Shown: positions 1 to 9,502 of the stretch, in pieces
How positions within the stretch are numbered: the first letter of the stretch is position 1
Layout of the letters: each line of letters opens with the position of its first letter
DNA from: Flectobacillus roseus
GTDB taxonomy: Bacteria; Bacteroidota; Bacteroidia; Cytophagales; Spirosomataceae
Assembly (NCBI RefSeq): GCF_030056665.1
Contig: NZ_JASHIG010000021.1
DNA length: 64,000 bases
Direction: 5' to 3' (one strand)
Translations under genes and position numbers: made by a program
The notes under the pieces: model-generated
Database searches by the model: none
Told to the model about the DNA's origin: nothing
Seen by the model: only the letters and a program-made list of their open reading frames with translations

Positions 1-62
1 CTAAAACTATTATAAAGTATTCAATCTTTTACCACATTTTAACAAATGGATATTGGGTAATA

Positions 63-365
63 ATGATTGAAATATTTTTTCTTATGATAGTCTTAGGAAC
101 TGTTGTAGGGAAGGCAAGAATGATATCTGCAAAAGGAATCATGATATGCTTACTTTTTAATTTAATCGCAGGAGTCCAATCAGTACTTACATATTTATTC
201 ATCCCAAAGTTCAGTAACCCAACTATTAATTATTCAATAAACTTTTTAATTTCTACTTGTATCCTATTAAGTATTGTCTTATACAACGTTTTCAAAATGT
301 ATGACCAAAAATTAAATGAAGTGATACAATTGAAGTATAGTTATGAAAATATTATCAAGAAATAA
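63..365 (+). CDS. small hypothetical membrane protein
   Basis: A 100-residue protein with three hydrophobic stretches (about residues 3-15, 24-46 and 56-76) and a charged, helical C-terminal tail. I do not recognise the family. It is the first gene in the window, 143 bp before the first gene with phage-like neighbours, so it may be host or a prophage cargo gene. No att site was recognised here, so the left prophage border could lie on either side of it. Confidence 0.55.
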   Translation: MIEIFFLMIVLGTVVGKARMISAKGIMICLLFNLIAGVQSVLTYLFIPKFSNPTINYSINFLISTCILLSIVLYNVFKMYDQKLNEVIQLKYSYENIIKK

Positions 366-508
366 CTAAGTACTCTTTTTTCTTCGATAAACGGTTTTCA
401 TCGTAACACTCAAACTGTTAATTTCACGTTTAGCATAAAAGGGTATTCTTACCCCTAACCACATAAAAAAATAAGAATTTTGGCCCTTTATGTGTCCGTT
501 GAAATTAT

Positions 509-1018
509 ATGAAGATTGAGGTAAAAGTAAGCACGTACATACGGAAGTACATCCACTACAAACATCCAAAAACAATTCGCCTGAAAAGGTCTAATCTATT
601 CGCAATGCTATTCTTTGCTCAAGCAAAGTTTCGCAAGAATGGATATAAGACAAATCCAGACGCAAAAAAGAATTTCCCACTCGACGACGCTATATATATA
701 GAGGTTTCAGAGAGCCAGTGGGTGATGCAAAGACTCAAATCCATTTTCTACGACTACCAACACGCCTACTTCAACAAAATAGTTCGTGACCTATTCTACC
801 AGGAGTATTTCGAATTTATGAATCTGAGGTACCTCAAAAAGGTACTAACCCACGATGATGAAAGCCAAATCAAAGATTTGACCTTCGAATTCATGCTTAA
901 ACTCGACCTTTCCGAAGACGACTATTCTTCGGAAACTTTGCTTCGGAACTACAGGAGATACCGCAACAGCGATAGTTGCGACCTATACGACCTGTTGGAA
1001 GCAATAGATGATTTTTAA
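509..1018 (+). CDS. hypothetical phage protein
   Basis: A 169-residue soluble protein, basic in its N-terminal third and acidic at the C terminus. No domain recognised. Its end overlaps the start of the next gene by 11 bp, which ties it translationally to the tail-fibre module. It may be a tail accessory or assembly factor by position only. Confidence 0.6.
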   Translation: MKIEVKVSTYIRKYIHYKHPKTIRLKRSNLFAMLFFAQAKFRKNGYKTNPDAKKNFPLDDAIYIEVSESQWVMQRLKSIFYDYQHAYFNKIVRDLFYQEYFEFMNLRYLKKVLTHDDESQIKDLTFEFMLKLDLSEDDYSSETLLRNYRRYRNSDSCDLYDLLEAIDDF

Positions 1019-1751
1019 GTTTGTAGATAATCAGCCAAGGGTGGGAGGATTCCTTCGCCTATCTTTCACCGAATCTCGAAACATAATTCAGCAGCGCAAC
1101 CCCGCAGATGTGAGCCTATCGTCTGTGGTGTTTTTGTATGCTGAAACCTGGGCGCTCGATCTACTCTATGCCGACAAAGCTTCAGCCGACCTCAAGCTGG
1201 AGGACATGATCACCGAAGGAGGCGCATCCGAAAACTTCACTCTCAAAATTACCATCGAATCGGAGCTCTCTGAAGCCGAGTTCAAAGCCTGGTATAATGC
1301 ACAGGTTCGAGGACGCAATATGTGCGTTCGCCTACAAAATGCTTCAGGTTACGAGCGAGCTGTCAATCCTGCACAAATCACCTACAGCTATGTAGGAGTG
1401 AACGACGTGCTGAAAACTAACTACTTCGAGTTAGTGGCCACACGTGCAAAGCTTATCCAGAACGATGTTAATCTTATTGGATCAATCTTGGTAAAACCAA
1501 TTGAATACCAAAAAAATGATGGGACTATTCTAGTAAATACTTTCAATGTATTTATTAATCCAAATGGCAACTTGAGTGAAATTCTGTACGGAAAAAAGGC
1601 AGACATAGCACAGGCAAGCTTGGAAGAATCACCTCTTATTCTCCCTTCAGGCGACTACTACATTTTCGTGAGACGAAAAGGCACGAATATCTACAGCTCC
1701 CAAAGAATCTCGCTTCCATCCACTAACCACAATCAAATATTAACACAATGA
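1008..1751 (+). CDS. hypothetical phage tail/appendage protein
   Basis: A 247-residue protein rich in beta-strand-like sequence. It overlaps its neighbours at both ends (11 bp upstream; an ATGA overlap downstream), so it belongs to the same operon as the two large fibre-like genes that follow. I do not recognise the family. A structural role at the tail tip is inferred from the neighbourhood. Confidence 0.6.
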   Translation: MIFKFVDNQPRVGGFLRLSFTESRNIIQQRNPADVSLSSVVFLYAETWALDLLYADKASADLKLEDMITEGGASENFTLKITIESELSEAEFKAWYNAQVRGRNMCVRLQNASGYERAVNPAQITYSYVGVNDVLKTNYFELVATRAKLIQNDVNLIGSILVKPIEYQKNDGTILVNTFNVFINPNGNLSEILYGKKADIAQASLEESPLILPSGDYYIFVRRKGTNIYSSQRISLPSTNHNQILTQ

Positions 1752-4300
1752 AGCAATTCAAATTAGTAGCAGCTCTACTACTATTATTCTACAGTAGTTT
1801 TGCTCAGGTAGTCAATTCTACCTCATCAGCTCTCAAGCTAATCGGTAACGGAAAGCTCAGTCCAACTAAGGACGAAGTAAAGCTTTTTCGCTACAATGAT
1901 AGTATTCCCTCTTCTTACACTTATTCAGCACTTTTCCGATCGGTATCGAACAAGAAAGCAGCTGTCGGAATCTCCTTCCGAAACGAAGGCACACGAACAG
2001 ACGGAAAACTAGCAGCTGTACACGTATTGTTACAAAACGATAGTCTGAAGGTATTATACCGAAATGTCAACAACGGCACTGCTAACATTATATATAGTAA
2101 GCCCAATGTCACCTTACCAGCCTATCTAAAGGCCGAGGTAGATAATTTGGGGCTATCGATATATTACACCAAAAATCTGAAGGGAGTAGGGTTCAAGAAG
2201 CTGTACCAAAATGATAATATATTTCAGAACTGGAGCACCAGACGACCAAACATTATTAATCCAGTCTCGCGCGTGGTCACCACAGGCGAAGTTTATAACA
2301 TCGCCCTGGTAAAGAAGAATCCTACAGATGCCTCAATACCATCAAACTATTGTGGGTGTAATGGGGTAGCAGATTTTGATTTGGAATCTGTTCACCAGAA
2401 TAGTAATACTACTATTGTGAATATGTCTTTCAGGAGCTGTAATGCCTACAGTCTGAAATGGGAGGTTTTGAATACTGGAGGAACAGTCCTAAAAACAGGA
2501 AATATTATTCCAACAAGCGGGCTGATTTCAGCAGATGTGGGTAATCTTACTACAGGATCCTACACGATGCGATTAACAGCACAAAGCTGTGTAGGAACAG
2601 ATACAGGCACTTTTGCCTACACTGCACCATCAAGCGGTGGTGGTACCACAACACCTCCAGATACTTCGATTCCTAACTCCACATCTTCTTATACAAATTT
2701 GTGGATGAACATACCGCTTGAAACAGCTAACGATACATTCTCTCCAGAGCTGTGGCCAAACGTTCAGGTACCACAAATTTTTGATAGTTATTTGGGTAGG
2801 GATATACCTACCTTCTTTGTTTCGACTGAAATGCCTCAGAGCTTTTTTGTCAAGATAGATCAACAGCTCAAGGGGATTTGGACTTCTAACAACCAATATA
2901 ATCTCGAACCTTGTCTCGATCGTTGGCCAAACATTGCGTGGGAAAACGATTGCCCAGGGAAATCATTTGAAACATTCATCAGTCGAGTGCCAGGCACACG
3001 TAGAGGCTTTTTCCAATACCCAAACAGTACGGAATATTATGATACTCAGCCCCTGCTGAACATCTACAACGATGGGTACAGTCGGGTAGGTAACTATGGT
3101 TTGGGAGATCAAATCAACGGTCGAGCAAATGTCTTTTGCTCAAGCCTAGACGTAGAAATCGGGCAAGTTACTGGAGCTACTGATCAAGATGGAAACAAGA
3201 TGCGAGCACTATCGAAAGGTATGAGTGATCGTATCGCAGGTTTTAATATTGGGATATACCTAAGTCCACTATTCACATATGGTAACTTCAATTGGGCGAG
3301 GTATCCGACTAAGCCAGACGGAACTTACGACTATCCCAAAACGAGTGGTAACCCTATGTTACTCACTTTTAACGGTCAATCCTTAGCAATCAATACACTA
3401 TTTGGTATGTCGGGTCCTTCTGGAGATCAGAGTAATTGGCATATCAAAGACACGAAAAACTTCTTGAGCTGTGAGGCATTGGAAGGACGCTATGAATGGG
3501 GCCTTAACGAAGGTGAAGAGCTTCGAGATGCAGCTGGAAACCTCAAGCACGTTGTGAAGCATTTTGGCACGCAATACGATGCAACAGGTACTACAGGATA
3601 CAATGTACAGCATGCACTTGCGAGAGTGATTCACCTTACCGAAACCGACGCATATTTTGGCGAGCTTCAGGGTCGTAAAGTCTCCTCTATGTTCAAATGC
3701 GTACAGGATGCGGGCGGTGTGGGCGAGTTGGCGGGCTATGTCTGGAACGACCACACAAAATATAACGCAGACGAAAAAGGATCTAGCCGAGGCTATTTCC
3801 CTAGACATCTAATGTTCGAAGGAGGGTTAAATCTTTTCTTTTCTGGTGTATATAATTGGCATGTATGGGACTTAGGGCCAGTGCCAGGAAGCTACATGGA
3901 CGGCTATAATGGTGTGATGGGTGCTATCAACTACATTTTCAGAAAAATCAATGTAGGTGGGCAAGATGTAAGTCTCGCAAGTCTACGCCCCAACCTAAAA
4001 TTCCAACGTTGGAAGACGGAAATTTCGTACGATGCAGGTTCTACGTGGGTAACACATAATGGTATAGAGCTTCGAGAAAATCCTAACCGATTACCAGTAA
4101 GAATAGCCTACACCAACGACGGATATATCTGTGTATTAGCTTGTCGCCCATTTCTTGTCGAGCCTCAAGCTTGTAAGTGGAGAGTAAGTATTAATGGTAC
4201 TACCTACACTGGAGACATTACAGCAAGCGACTGGCAAAGCTGCTATCCAGCAGAGCCAACCCGCAAAGACTTCTACATTAACATTATAAAAGCTTTCTAA
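1748..4300 (+). CDS. large protein with Sec signal peptide in the tail-fibre module
   Basis: 850 residues. The N terminus is a typical signal peptide: basic start, hydrophobic core LVAALLLLFYSSF and a likely SPase I site after SFA, about residue 19. A lectin-like or beta-sandwich region follows (about 25-190), then an Ig-like segment (about 200-295), a Gly/Thr/Pro linker (about 296-312), and a long Trp- and Tyr-rich C-terminal region of about 530 residues that resembles secreted carbohydrate-active or binding proteins, although no catalytic motif is certain. The start overlaps the previous stop by 4 bp, so it sits inside the phage operon. A signal peptide is unusual for a virion protein. It may be a secreted depolymerase, a surface-altering lysogenic-conversion factor, or a fibre whose leader is not used. 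Confidence 0.65.
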   Translation: MKQFKLVAALLLLFYSSFAQVVNSTSSALKLIGNGKLSPTKDEVKLFRYNDSIPSSYTYSALFRSVSNKKAAVGISFRNEGTRTDGKLAAVHVLLQNDSLKVLYRNVNNGTANIIYSKPNVTLPAYLKAEVDNLGLSIYYTKNLKGVGFKKLYQNDNIFQNWSTRRPNIINPVSRVVTTGEVYNIALVKKNPTDASIPSNYCGCNGVADFDLESVHQNSNTTIVNMSFRSCNAYSLKWEVLNTGGTVLKTGNIIPTSGLISADVGNLTTGSYTMRLTAQSCVGTDTGTFAYTAPSSGGGTTTPPDTSIPNSTSSYTNLWMNIPLETANDTFSPELWPNVQVPQIFDSYLGRDIPTFFVSTEMPQSFFVKIDQQLKGIWTSNNQYNLEPCLDRWPNIAWENDCPGKSFETFISRVPGTRRGFFQYPNSTEYYDTQPLLNIYNDGYSRVGNYGLGDQINGRANVFCSSLDVEIGQVTGATDQDGNKMRALSKGMSDRIAGFNIGIYLSPLFTYGNFNWARYPTKPDGTYDYPKTSGNPMLLTFNGQSLAINTLFGMSGPSGDQSNWHIKDTKNFLSCEALEGRYEWGLNEGEELRDAAGNLKHVVKHFGTQYDATGTTGYNVQHALARVIHLTETDAYFGELQGRKVSSMFKCVQDAGGVGELAGYVWNDHTKYNADEKGSSRGYFPRHLMFEGGLNLFFSGVYNWHVWDLGPVPGSYMDGYNGVMGAINYIFRKINVGGQDVSLASLRPNLKFQRWKTEISYDAGSTWVTHNGIELRENPNRLPVRIAYTNDGYICVLACRPFLVEPQACKWRVSINGTTYTGDITASDWQSCYPAEPTRKDFYINIIKAF

Positions 4301-4311
4301 CCACGATTAAC

Positions 4312-7176
4312 ATGGCAATAAACTTAAAACCTGGAGCTGTAGGATTAATCTACAGCCCTGGTCAAACTTGGGATCTAGACATCTATTTGCTAGACGCCTT
4401 TGATGCACCGTTTGCTATTGGTGATAGAAAGGTAACAGCTGTCATTGAATCTAATGGAATAGTCCTAGAAACAATGACAGCAGGATCAGGCTTGACTATT
4501 GCAAACAATAATATCAAACTTGTTAAGGATATGACTACGCTAACTGTTACAGGCAGTTCAGCAATCTATAATCCACAACTAGATAATGTCCCATTAGGTC
4601 AGTTCAAAATGACATTACGCTGGGAAAACGCAGGAAAAGACCAACCATTAATGATTTTCTTGATTGACGTCAATTCAGATGTGCAGGAGCGTGAAGCTGG
4701 CATATCCTCAGGAGCATTGGGTATCATTTGCAATATCATAAATAATCAAGTATCAATAAGATTGAAGGAGCTCAGTGATACAATTGCAAATGGCTCCATT
4801 TTAAATAGACATCTATCAGAAAATTCTGTAGACTATGAAAATATGGCATTTATGAACATTGAAGAGACTTCAGAGGGGGGATTTGTTATTACAGCGTTAG
4901 GGAATGATGGAAGAAGAAAGAAAGTTTTGCAAATGTCTCAAAATGCATTATGGAAAATGTTGTTAGATCCAGATTCAATTCAAAATGAGTCTATTGCAAT
5001 GAACAAATTTCTACCTGAAGTTCAAGGCCTAATCAACATGATTAAAATGTTTTCAGTAGAATCTTTTCCGAGCGGAGAGCATGATATTTTTACTGCTACT
5101 GTAAATGGCACCGATGGCAGAAAAAAGAAATTATTTTCTGTAAATTCTAAAGCAGAACTAAAATCTTTATTTGATTTTTCTTTACGAAAAATCAGAGAAA
5201 TAGATATAGATTCAAATTTATTTTTTGGCTACAAGCATGACTTTGACCCTGAAAAGGATAAATATATTCTTGAACTGACAGCGGTTGACAAAGATGGAAG
5301 AAAAAAATATCTATTGGGAGTTGAGCCAAATGGGAAAATCTCAGGGATTTTTGAAATTAAAAACAAATCTGTCGGTGAAGAACATATCAAAGATAGCATC
5401 TTGAATAGACTACCTTCTGATTTATTTATTAAACAAAATAGTCAGAATAATAATGATTATCTAATTAGTGACAATCAGGATGACAACTATTCGACTGAAA
5501 GCTTTGACTTTCCAATTTATACAGATCCTGTTGGTAGCTTATTTAAAAGGTTAGCGCCACTTAAAACAAAGTCTATTACTATTTTTAATAATACTGCAAG
5601 CGTAATAGAGGTAAATTCAAAAGGTTCTTTTTTGACAATTAAAGGGAAAAACTTTAGGAATAGCTATACACCAATAGTCAATTCAAAATTTGTTTCCTAC
5701 AAAGGTTGGTTTCTATATAATAGTACTCAACTACCACAAAATCCAACACTAGGGGATTATTACCTTTGTATGTTTTTCTACAATGTAGCAAAAACTACGA
5801 CAATTCAAGGTATCACTTTCTCTGAATGGGATATACTTTATTACGATGGGATATGGAAGGTACAACAATGTCCAAGCTCCTCGGCTACATTACAAGCTGG
5901 AGATTATTTTGATATAACCCAACAAGGCCAATATTGGAAAACTGATTTGTCTCAAAATGACAAGTTAGTTTTTTTAGGAATTAAAGCTGGTGGTGGATGG
6001 AACGAACCAATATTTATCAAGCAAAAATCTTCAGATTTTTTCTTTAGAGGCATTTGTAATCCAAACACATTTTCTACAAATATCATGTCAAATACAGATT
6101 TATACATTGTAGGACAAAGCGGAAATATTGATGGTATCTCAGTACAGAAAGGAGATTATGTTTATAAAGACAATGGTTTTATTGGTATTCAAAAAAATGA
6201 AATTGTATCTATTCCAGTAGGTTATAGTTATTCTTTTGCTGTAAATAATACAAATGAACTTTCAGTACGAAGAGCAGATTTAGGTGCTAAGGTATCCTTG
6301 CAAGCAAAGGCCAAAATAAATACTAAACTCCGCCAAATAAATGATGATATGGTTTGTGTTTCGGACAGTATGTTTGGTGCAAATGTTTGGCAAAATATAG
6401 TGCCTTTATTCCCTACTAAAAATGTAGCAATTGAAAGCTATGGTGGCGCTGATAGCAATAATATCCTAGCAATGCTCAAAAAACTACTTTACGAAAAAGT
6501 TAATTATGCAGGGTATGTTTTCAATTTTTGGCATGGACAAAACAATGATACTGATTTAACGCAAATCAAGGAAGTAGCACTTGAATTTGCATCATTAGTT
6601 TCAAATGAAAACTACAAATTCACGATGTGGAGTATGTTAGGAAATATGGATTTACAGTGGAATGGAAATCGCTTTATCTGCCCAGTTCATGAAAATGCTT
6701 TTTCTGGGAATATTAATTCAGTTCATTTTCAAGTTGAAAATTTTTATGATTTAATTTTTAAAGGGAAACATTTCCCAACAAGAAAAAAGGCACTTGAAGC
6801 ATCAGCAAATAGGACAAGAAGACATTTGCAATTTCCGTACTATGATTCGAATAATGACGTACAATATTTAACTGAAGGTCAAGTATCGCAACAGTATGGT
6901 ATTCCAGCTCTTTCATATTTCTTTGATTTCACTTCAGTTACATGGAGTCCCGAAGATTTGCGTTTTACGGGATATCATAGTTCTTCTGGTTTGCCAACAG
7001 GAGGCAATAATTTAGATTATAAGCTTCGAAATGGAAATGGAACTATGGGCAATATCCTTGTGAAGGAGAATGGAATTTGGATTGAAAAAGGATATGACCA
7101 TGTGCATCCTTCCAACGAAGGTGGAGCTGCTATTGCTCAAAAATTCAAAGAATTTTATAATAAATTAAACTACTAA
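4312..7176 (+). CDS. tail fibre / receptor-binding protein with C-terminal SGNH hydrolase domain
   Basis: 954 residues. The N-terminal 125 residues look like a beta-sandwich attachment domain. Between about residues 180 and 345 a unit ending in DGRRKK, DGRKKK and DGRKKY occurs three times, suggesting a repetitive shaft. The C-terminal domain (about 680-954) has the marks of an SGNH/GDSL esterase: a SDS motif with Ser686, a later GHN-like segment (FWHGQNND) and the DxxH pair Asp929/His932. Such domains on phage fibres deacetylate or de-esterify surface polysaccharide. It follows the signal-peptide protein by 11 bp. The structural role is inferred from position; the hydrolase motif is read directly. 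Confidence 0.75.
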   Translation: MAINLKPGAVGLIYSPGQTWDLDIYLLDAFDAPFAIGDRKVTAVIESNGIVLETMTAGSGLTIANNNIKLVKDMTTLTVTGSSAIYNPQLDNVPLGQFKMTLRWENAGKDQPLMIFLIDVNSDVQEREAGISSGALGIICNIINNQVSIRLKELSDTIANGSILNRHLSENSVDYENMAFMNIEETSEGGFVITALGNDGRRKKVLQMSQNALWKMLLDPDSIQNESIAMNKFLPEVQGLINMIKMFSVESFPSGEHDIFTATVNGTDGRKKKLFSVNSKAELKSLFDFSLRKIREIDIDSNLFFGYKHDFDPEKDKYILELTAVDKDGRKKYLLGVEPNGKISGIFEIKNKSVGEEHIKDSILNRLPSDLFIKQNSQNNNDYLISDNQDDNYSTESFDFPIYTDPVGSLFKRLAPLKTKSITIFNNTASVIEVNSKGSFLTIKGKNFRNSYTPIVNSKFVSYKGWFLYNSTQLPQNPTLGDYYLCMFFYNVAKTTTIQGITFSEWDILYYDGIWKVQQCPSSSATLQAGDYFDITQQGQYWKTDLSQNDKLVFLGIKAGGGWNEPIFIKQKSSDFFFRGICNPNTFSTNIMSNTDLYIVGQSGNIDGISVQKGDYVYKDNGFIGIQKNEIVSIPVGYSYSFAVNNTNELSVRRADLGAKVSLQAKAKINTKLRQINDDMVCVSDSMFGANVWQNIVPLFPTKNVAIESYGGADSNNILAMLKKLLYEKVNYAGYVFNFWHGQNNDTDLTQIKEVALEFASLVSNENYKFTMWSMLGNMDLQWNGNRFICPVHENAFSGNINSVHFQVENFYDLIFKGKHFPTRKKALEASANRTRRHLQFPYYDSNNDVQYLTEGQVSQQYGIPALSYFFDFTSVTWSPEDLRFTGYHSSSGLPTGGNNLDYKLRNGNGTMGNILVKENGIWIEKGYDHVHPSNEGGAAIAQKFKEFYNKLNY

Positions 7177-7180
7177 GAAA

Positions 7181-8038
7181 ATGAAACAATCAGTAAGTTT
7201 TGATTTACCCATAGTTGTAGATAATGAAAATTTAGAAACTAAACATCCTGATAGAAGAATGACAGATGGCACACTATTGCTATTAGATTTTCAATCATCA
7301 GGATATAACACTATTCCTGAAAATGATGCATTATTGCCTAACATTGCATGGGAAAATGCAAAAATCATTATAGACAAAAATGGTGCTAGTGCTGAAAATG
7401 ATTATAAACCTAAGGTATATAATACAGCAACTGCTAATGGTATGCATTTAGAGTACACATCAAAAGGAGGATTACATGCTATTGTAAGTCAACAAAATGA
7501 CCTACAGTTTGGAAATGATTTTGTAATCAATATCCCTATTTTAGTCAGAAACTATATTTTTGATAATATTGGAAAAGGATATTTTATATCCCTTTGGACA
7601 AGAAAAACTAGACTTGCATTGACTAGCGTAAGCGCCAATTTTGTATTAAGCCTTCAAGACACAAGTAATTACATTTGTGCGTTTCAAACTGGGGGTAGCT
7701 CAATCATTGGCGCTAACCTTGGGCATAGAGGAGATTCCACAGACCTTAACAGTTTATCTGCTAAATGCTTAAACTTAGGGGTATCTCAAAAAACAGGGAC
7801 TACATTTATTAACACTGACGCAGGCTTTAAGTTTGCTTCTCAATTTCCATATGCAGGATTTGAGAGAAATAAAGCATGCTCTGAAATTCTATACCAATTG
7901 CGTATAGATGAAATTCAGGCAAGTAAAAAAACATACGCACAATTGGATGCAGATGATTATGCGGCATGGCAACAAGCTTTTGGAGAAGGAGGAAGATTCT
8001 ATAATGATACATTCACCTCACCTGCAACACTAGCTTAA
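7181..8038 (+). CDS. hypothetical virion appendage protein
   Basis: 285 residues, 4 bp after the fibre gene and last in this operon. The sequence is beta-rich and begins with a stretch resembling structural appendage proteins, without a recognised catalytic motif. It may be a fibre partner or head/tail decoration. The next gene starts a new block after a hairpin-bearing leader. Confidence 0.55.
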   Translation: MKQSVSFDLPIVVDNENLETKHPDRRMTDGTLLLLDFQSSGYNTIPENDALLPNIAWENAKIIIDKNGASAENDYKPKVYNTATANGMHLEYTSKGGLHAIVSQQNDLQFGNDFVINIPILVRNYIFDNIGKGYFISLWTRKTRLALTSVSANFVLSLQDTSNYICAFQTGGSSIIGANLGHRGDSTDLNSLSAKCLNLGVSQKTGTTFINTDAGFKFASQFPYAGFERNKACSEILYQLRIDEIQASKKTYAQLDADDYAAWQQAFGEGGRFYNDTFTSPATLA

Positions 8039-8045
8039 TCATTAA

Positions 8046-8092
8046 TCTCTGTCCTTTATAATTCCTGTCTCTAGCCTCAATTTCGGGGCATG
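8046..8092 (+). promoter_or_regulatory. late leader, copy 1 (head operon)
   Basis: TGTCCTTT at 8050-8057, CAATTTCG at 8078-8085 and the ATG at 8090 form an arrangement repeated before the genes at 19128 and 24922. CAATTTCG resembles the Bacteroidota -7 box (TAnnTTTG), so TGTCCTTT would sit near -33 and transcription would begin at or next to the ATG (inference). An 8-bp hairpin, CCTGTCTC (8064-8071) with GAGACAGG (8093-8100), places the start codon in the loop beside its 3' arm and is followed by a T-rich run, so it could also act as a terminator for the upstream operon. Confidence 0.55.
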
Positions 8093-9436
8093 GAGACAGG
8101 AATTTTGTTTTTTGAGCCTACGGTATACGGCGACAAAGTAATTCAAAATATGTTGGGAATCGGCGAACCAATTAACAGACAAGCCAGCCCACAAAGAGTA
8201 TTTTCAGCCGTTAAGGGTGACTACATCGACAATTATAATACGAACGAGATTGCGGATCAACCAGAGGAGACCAATCTAATCCTAATCATCCCGGTGGAAG
8301 GAATGATTACACGTCGAGATGTAATGAATGGTAAGGGTGATCATATTGCCTATTACGGCATGACTTCGGTAGCTCGCATGATCCAAGGGGCTATTCAAGA
8401 CAAGCGCATTAAGGCCATCATTCTCGATACAGATTCGGGAGGCGGTTTCTCCAATGCCAATTCAGATGTAATCGAAGCCCTTAAGAACTTTCAAGCAGAC
8501 GGGCGCCTGGCGTATGCTGCTGTGGATATCGCTTGTTCTGCATGCTATCACTTCATTTCATTCTGCAAGGGCGGTATCTACGCCAAATCAAAATTCTCCA
8601 TTATGGGGAGCTTGGGTGTGAAATGGGATGGATATCGCTTCACAAAGCCTTCGGGAGTTGAAGAAATTACAGTAGTTTCAGACCTATCTCCAGACAAAAA
8701 TAAAGAATGGGATGAAGCCCTCAAGGGTAAATCCGAACTCCTCAAAGACCATATCCTAAACCCCATGGCAAAAGCCATGCACGAGGATATACGATCGCAA
8801 AGAAACATCCCTGAAGATATTATGCTAGGGTCATCATTGGCCTCAGAGTTAGCCCTACAAAATGGGCTATGCGATGGCATTATGTCCATCCAAGAACTTA
8901 TCCAGGGAATAGCCTCAGGCACACTCAAGCCTCAAGCCAAAAAGCCAAAATCAAAAGCTCCAGACAAAGCTCCAGCTCCAGCTCAAACAACTGCCGAGCT
9001 TCCAAAACAAAGTGTTCAATCAAATCAAAATAATCCAATGAAGAAATTCAATCTATTTTCTTTTCTGGGATTGCCATCAGAAGAAAAAGAAGCAAAAGTT
9101 GCTGAGGCATCCATTGAAATCGCACGACTTAACGGCGTTGAGGCTGAATTTGAGCAATTCAAAACAAACAGCGCTACTGAGAAAAAAACGCTAGAGGATC
9201 AGATTACAGCTATTAAAGCTGAAAATGAAATCCTAAAAGCCGACAAAGTACGTCTTGAGCAAATCACTTCAAATACGCCAGGTGCTAATCCTACTCAGCC
9301 AGTAGAAGGAAAGCAAGAAAGTCATGAACCACCTGTTCCTTACCAAACGGTTATTCCAAAAGCTCAGTTTGATGAATTTGATTCACTAGTGGAAAAAAGA
9401 AAGGTCGCCAAATCTCAAAACCATAACTACGTTTAG
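8090..9436 (+). CDS. S49-family phage prohead protease with C-terminal scaffold region
   Basis: 448 residues. Residues about 60-270 form a SppA/ClpP-fold S49 peptidase: IILDTDSGGG (110-119) is the oxyanion strand, and DIACSACYH holds the presumed nucleophile Ser150, followed by the family's IMGSLGV segment. A proline/lysine linker (about 280-310) leads to a long coiled coil (about 325-395), typical of a scaffolding domain. This is the layout of lambda C/Nu3. The protease would cleave scaffold and capsid subunits during head maturation. It begins the head block and is followed by the major capsid gene. The ATG chosen matches the position of the starts after the other two copies of the shared leader. 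Confidence 0.85.
   Translation: METGILFFEPTVYGDKVIQNMLGIGEPINRQASPQRVFSAVKGDYIDNYNTNEIADQPEETNLILIIPVEGMITRRDVMNGKGDHIAYYGMTSVARMIQGAIQDKRIKAIILDTDSGGGFSNANSDVIEALKNFQADGRLAYAAVDIACSACYHFISFCKGGIYAKSKFSIMGSLGVKWDGYRFTKPSGVEEITVVSDLSPDKNKEWDEALKGKSELLKDHILNPMAKAMHEDIRSQRNIPEDIMLGSSLASELALQNGLCDGIMSIQELIQGIASGTLKPQAKKPKSKAPDKAPAPAQTTAELPKQSVQSNQNNPMKKFNLFSFLGLPSEEKEAKVAEASIEIARLNGVEAEFEQFKTNSATEKKTLEDQITAIKAENEILKADKVRLEQITSNTPGANPTQPVEGKQESHEPPVPYQTVIPKAQFDEFDSLVEKRKVAKSQNHNYV
9038..9436 (+). CDS. possible nested scaffold protein (internal start in the protease gene)
   Basis: Met317 of the protease reading frame lies just after the linker, at the start of the coiled-coil segment (MKKFNLFSFLG). 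Starting here would give a 132-residue scaffold-like protein, analogous to lambda Nu3 inside C. The preceding AT-rich sequence could serve as a Bacteroidota ribosome entry region. This is an inference from architecture and could equally be one continuous polypeptide. Confidence 0.35.
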   Translation: MKKFNLFSFLGLPSEEKEAKVAEASIEIARLNGVEAEFEQFKTNSATEKKTLEDQITAIKAENEILKADKVRLEQITSNTPGANPTQPVEGKQESHEPPVPYQTVIPKAQFDEFDSLVEKRKVAKSQNHNYV

Positions 9437-9502
9437 CAGCTTTTAAGGACCATCATTACGAATAATTTTTTAATACCTAACTACTAATAACAACTTATAA
9501 TT

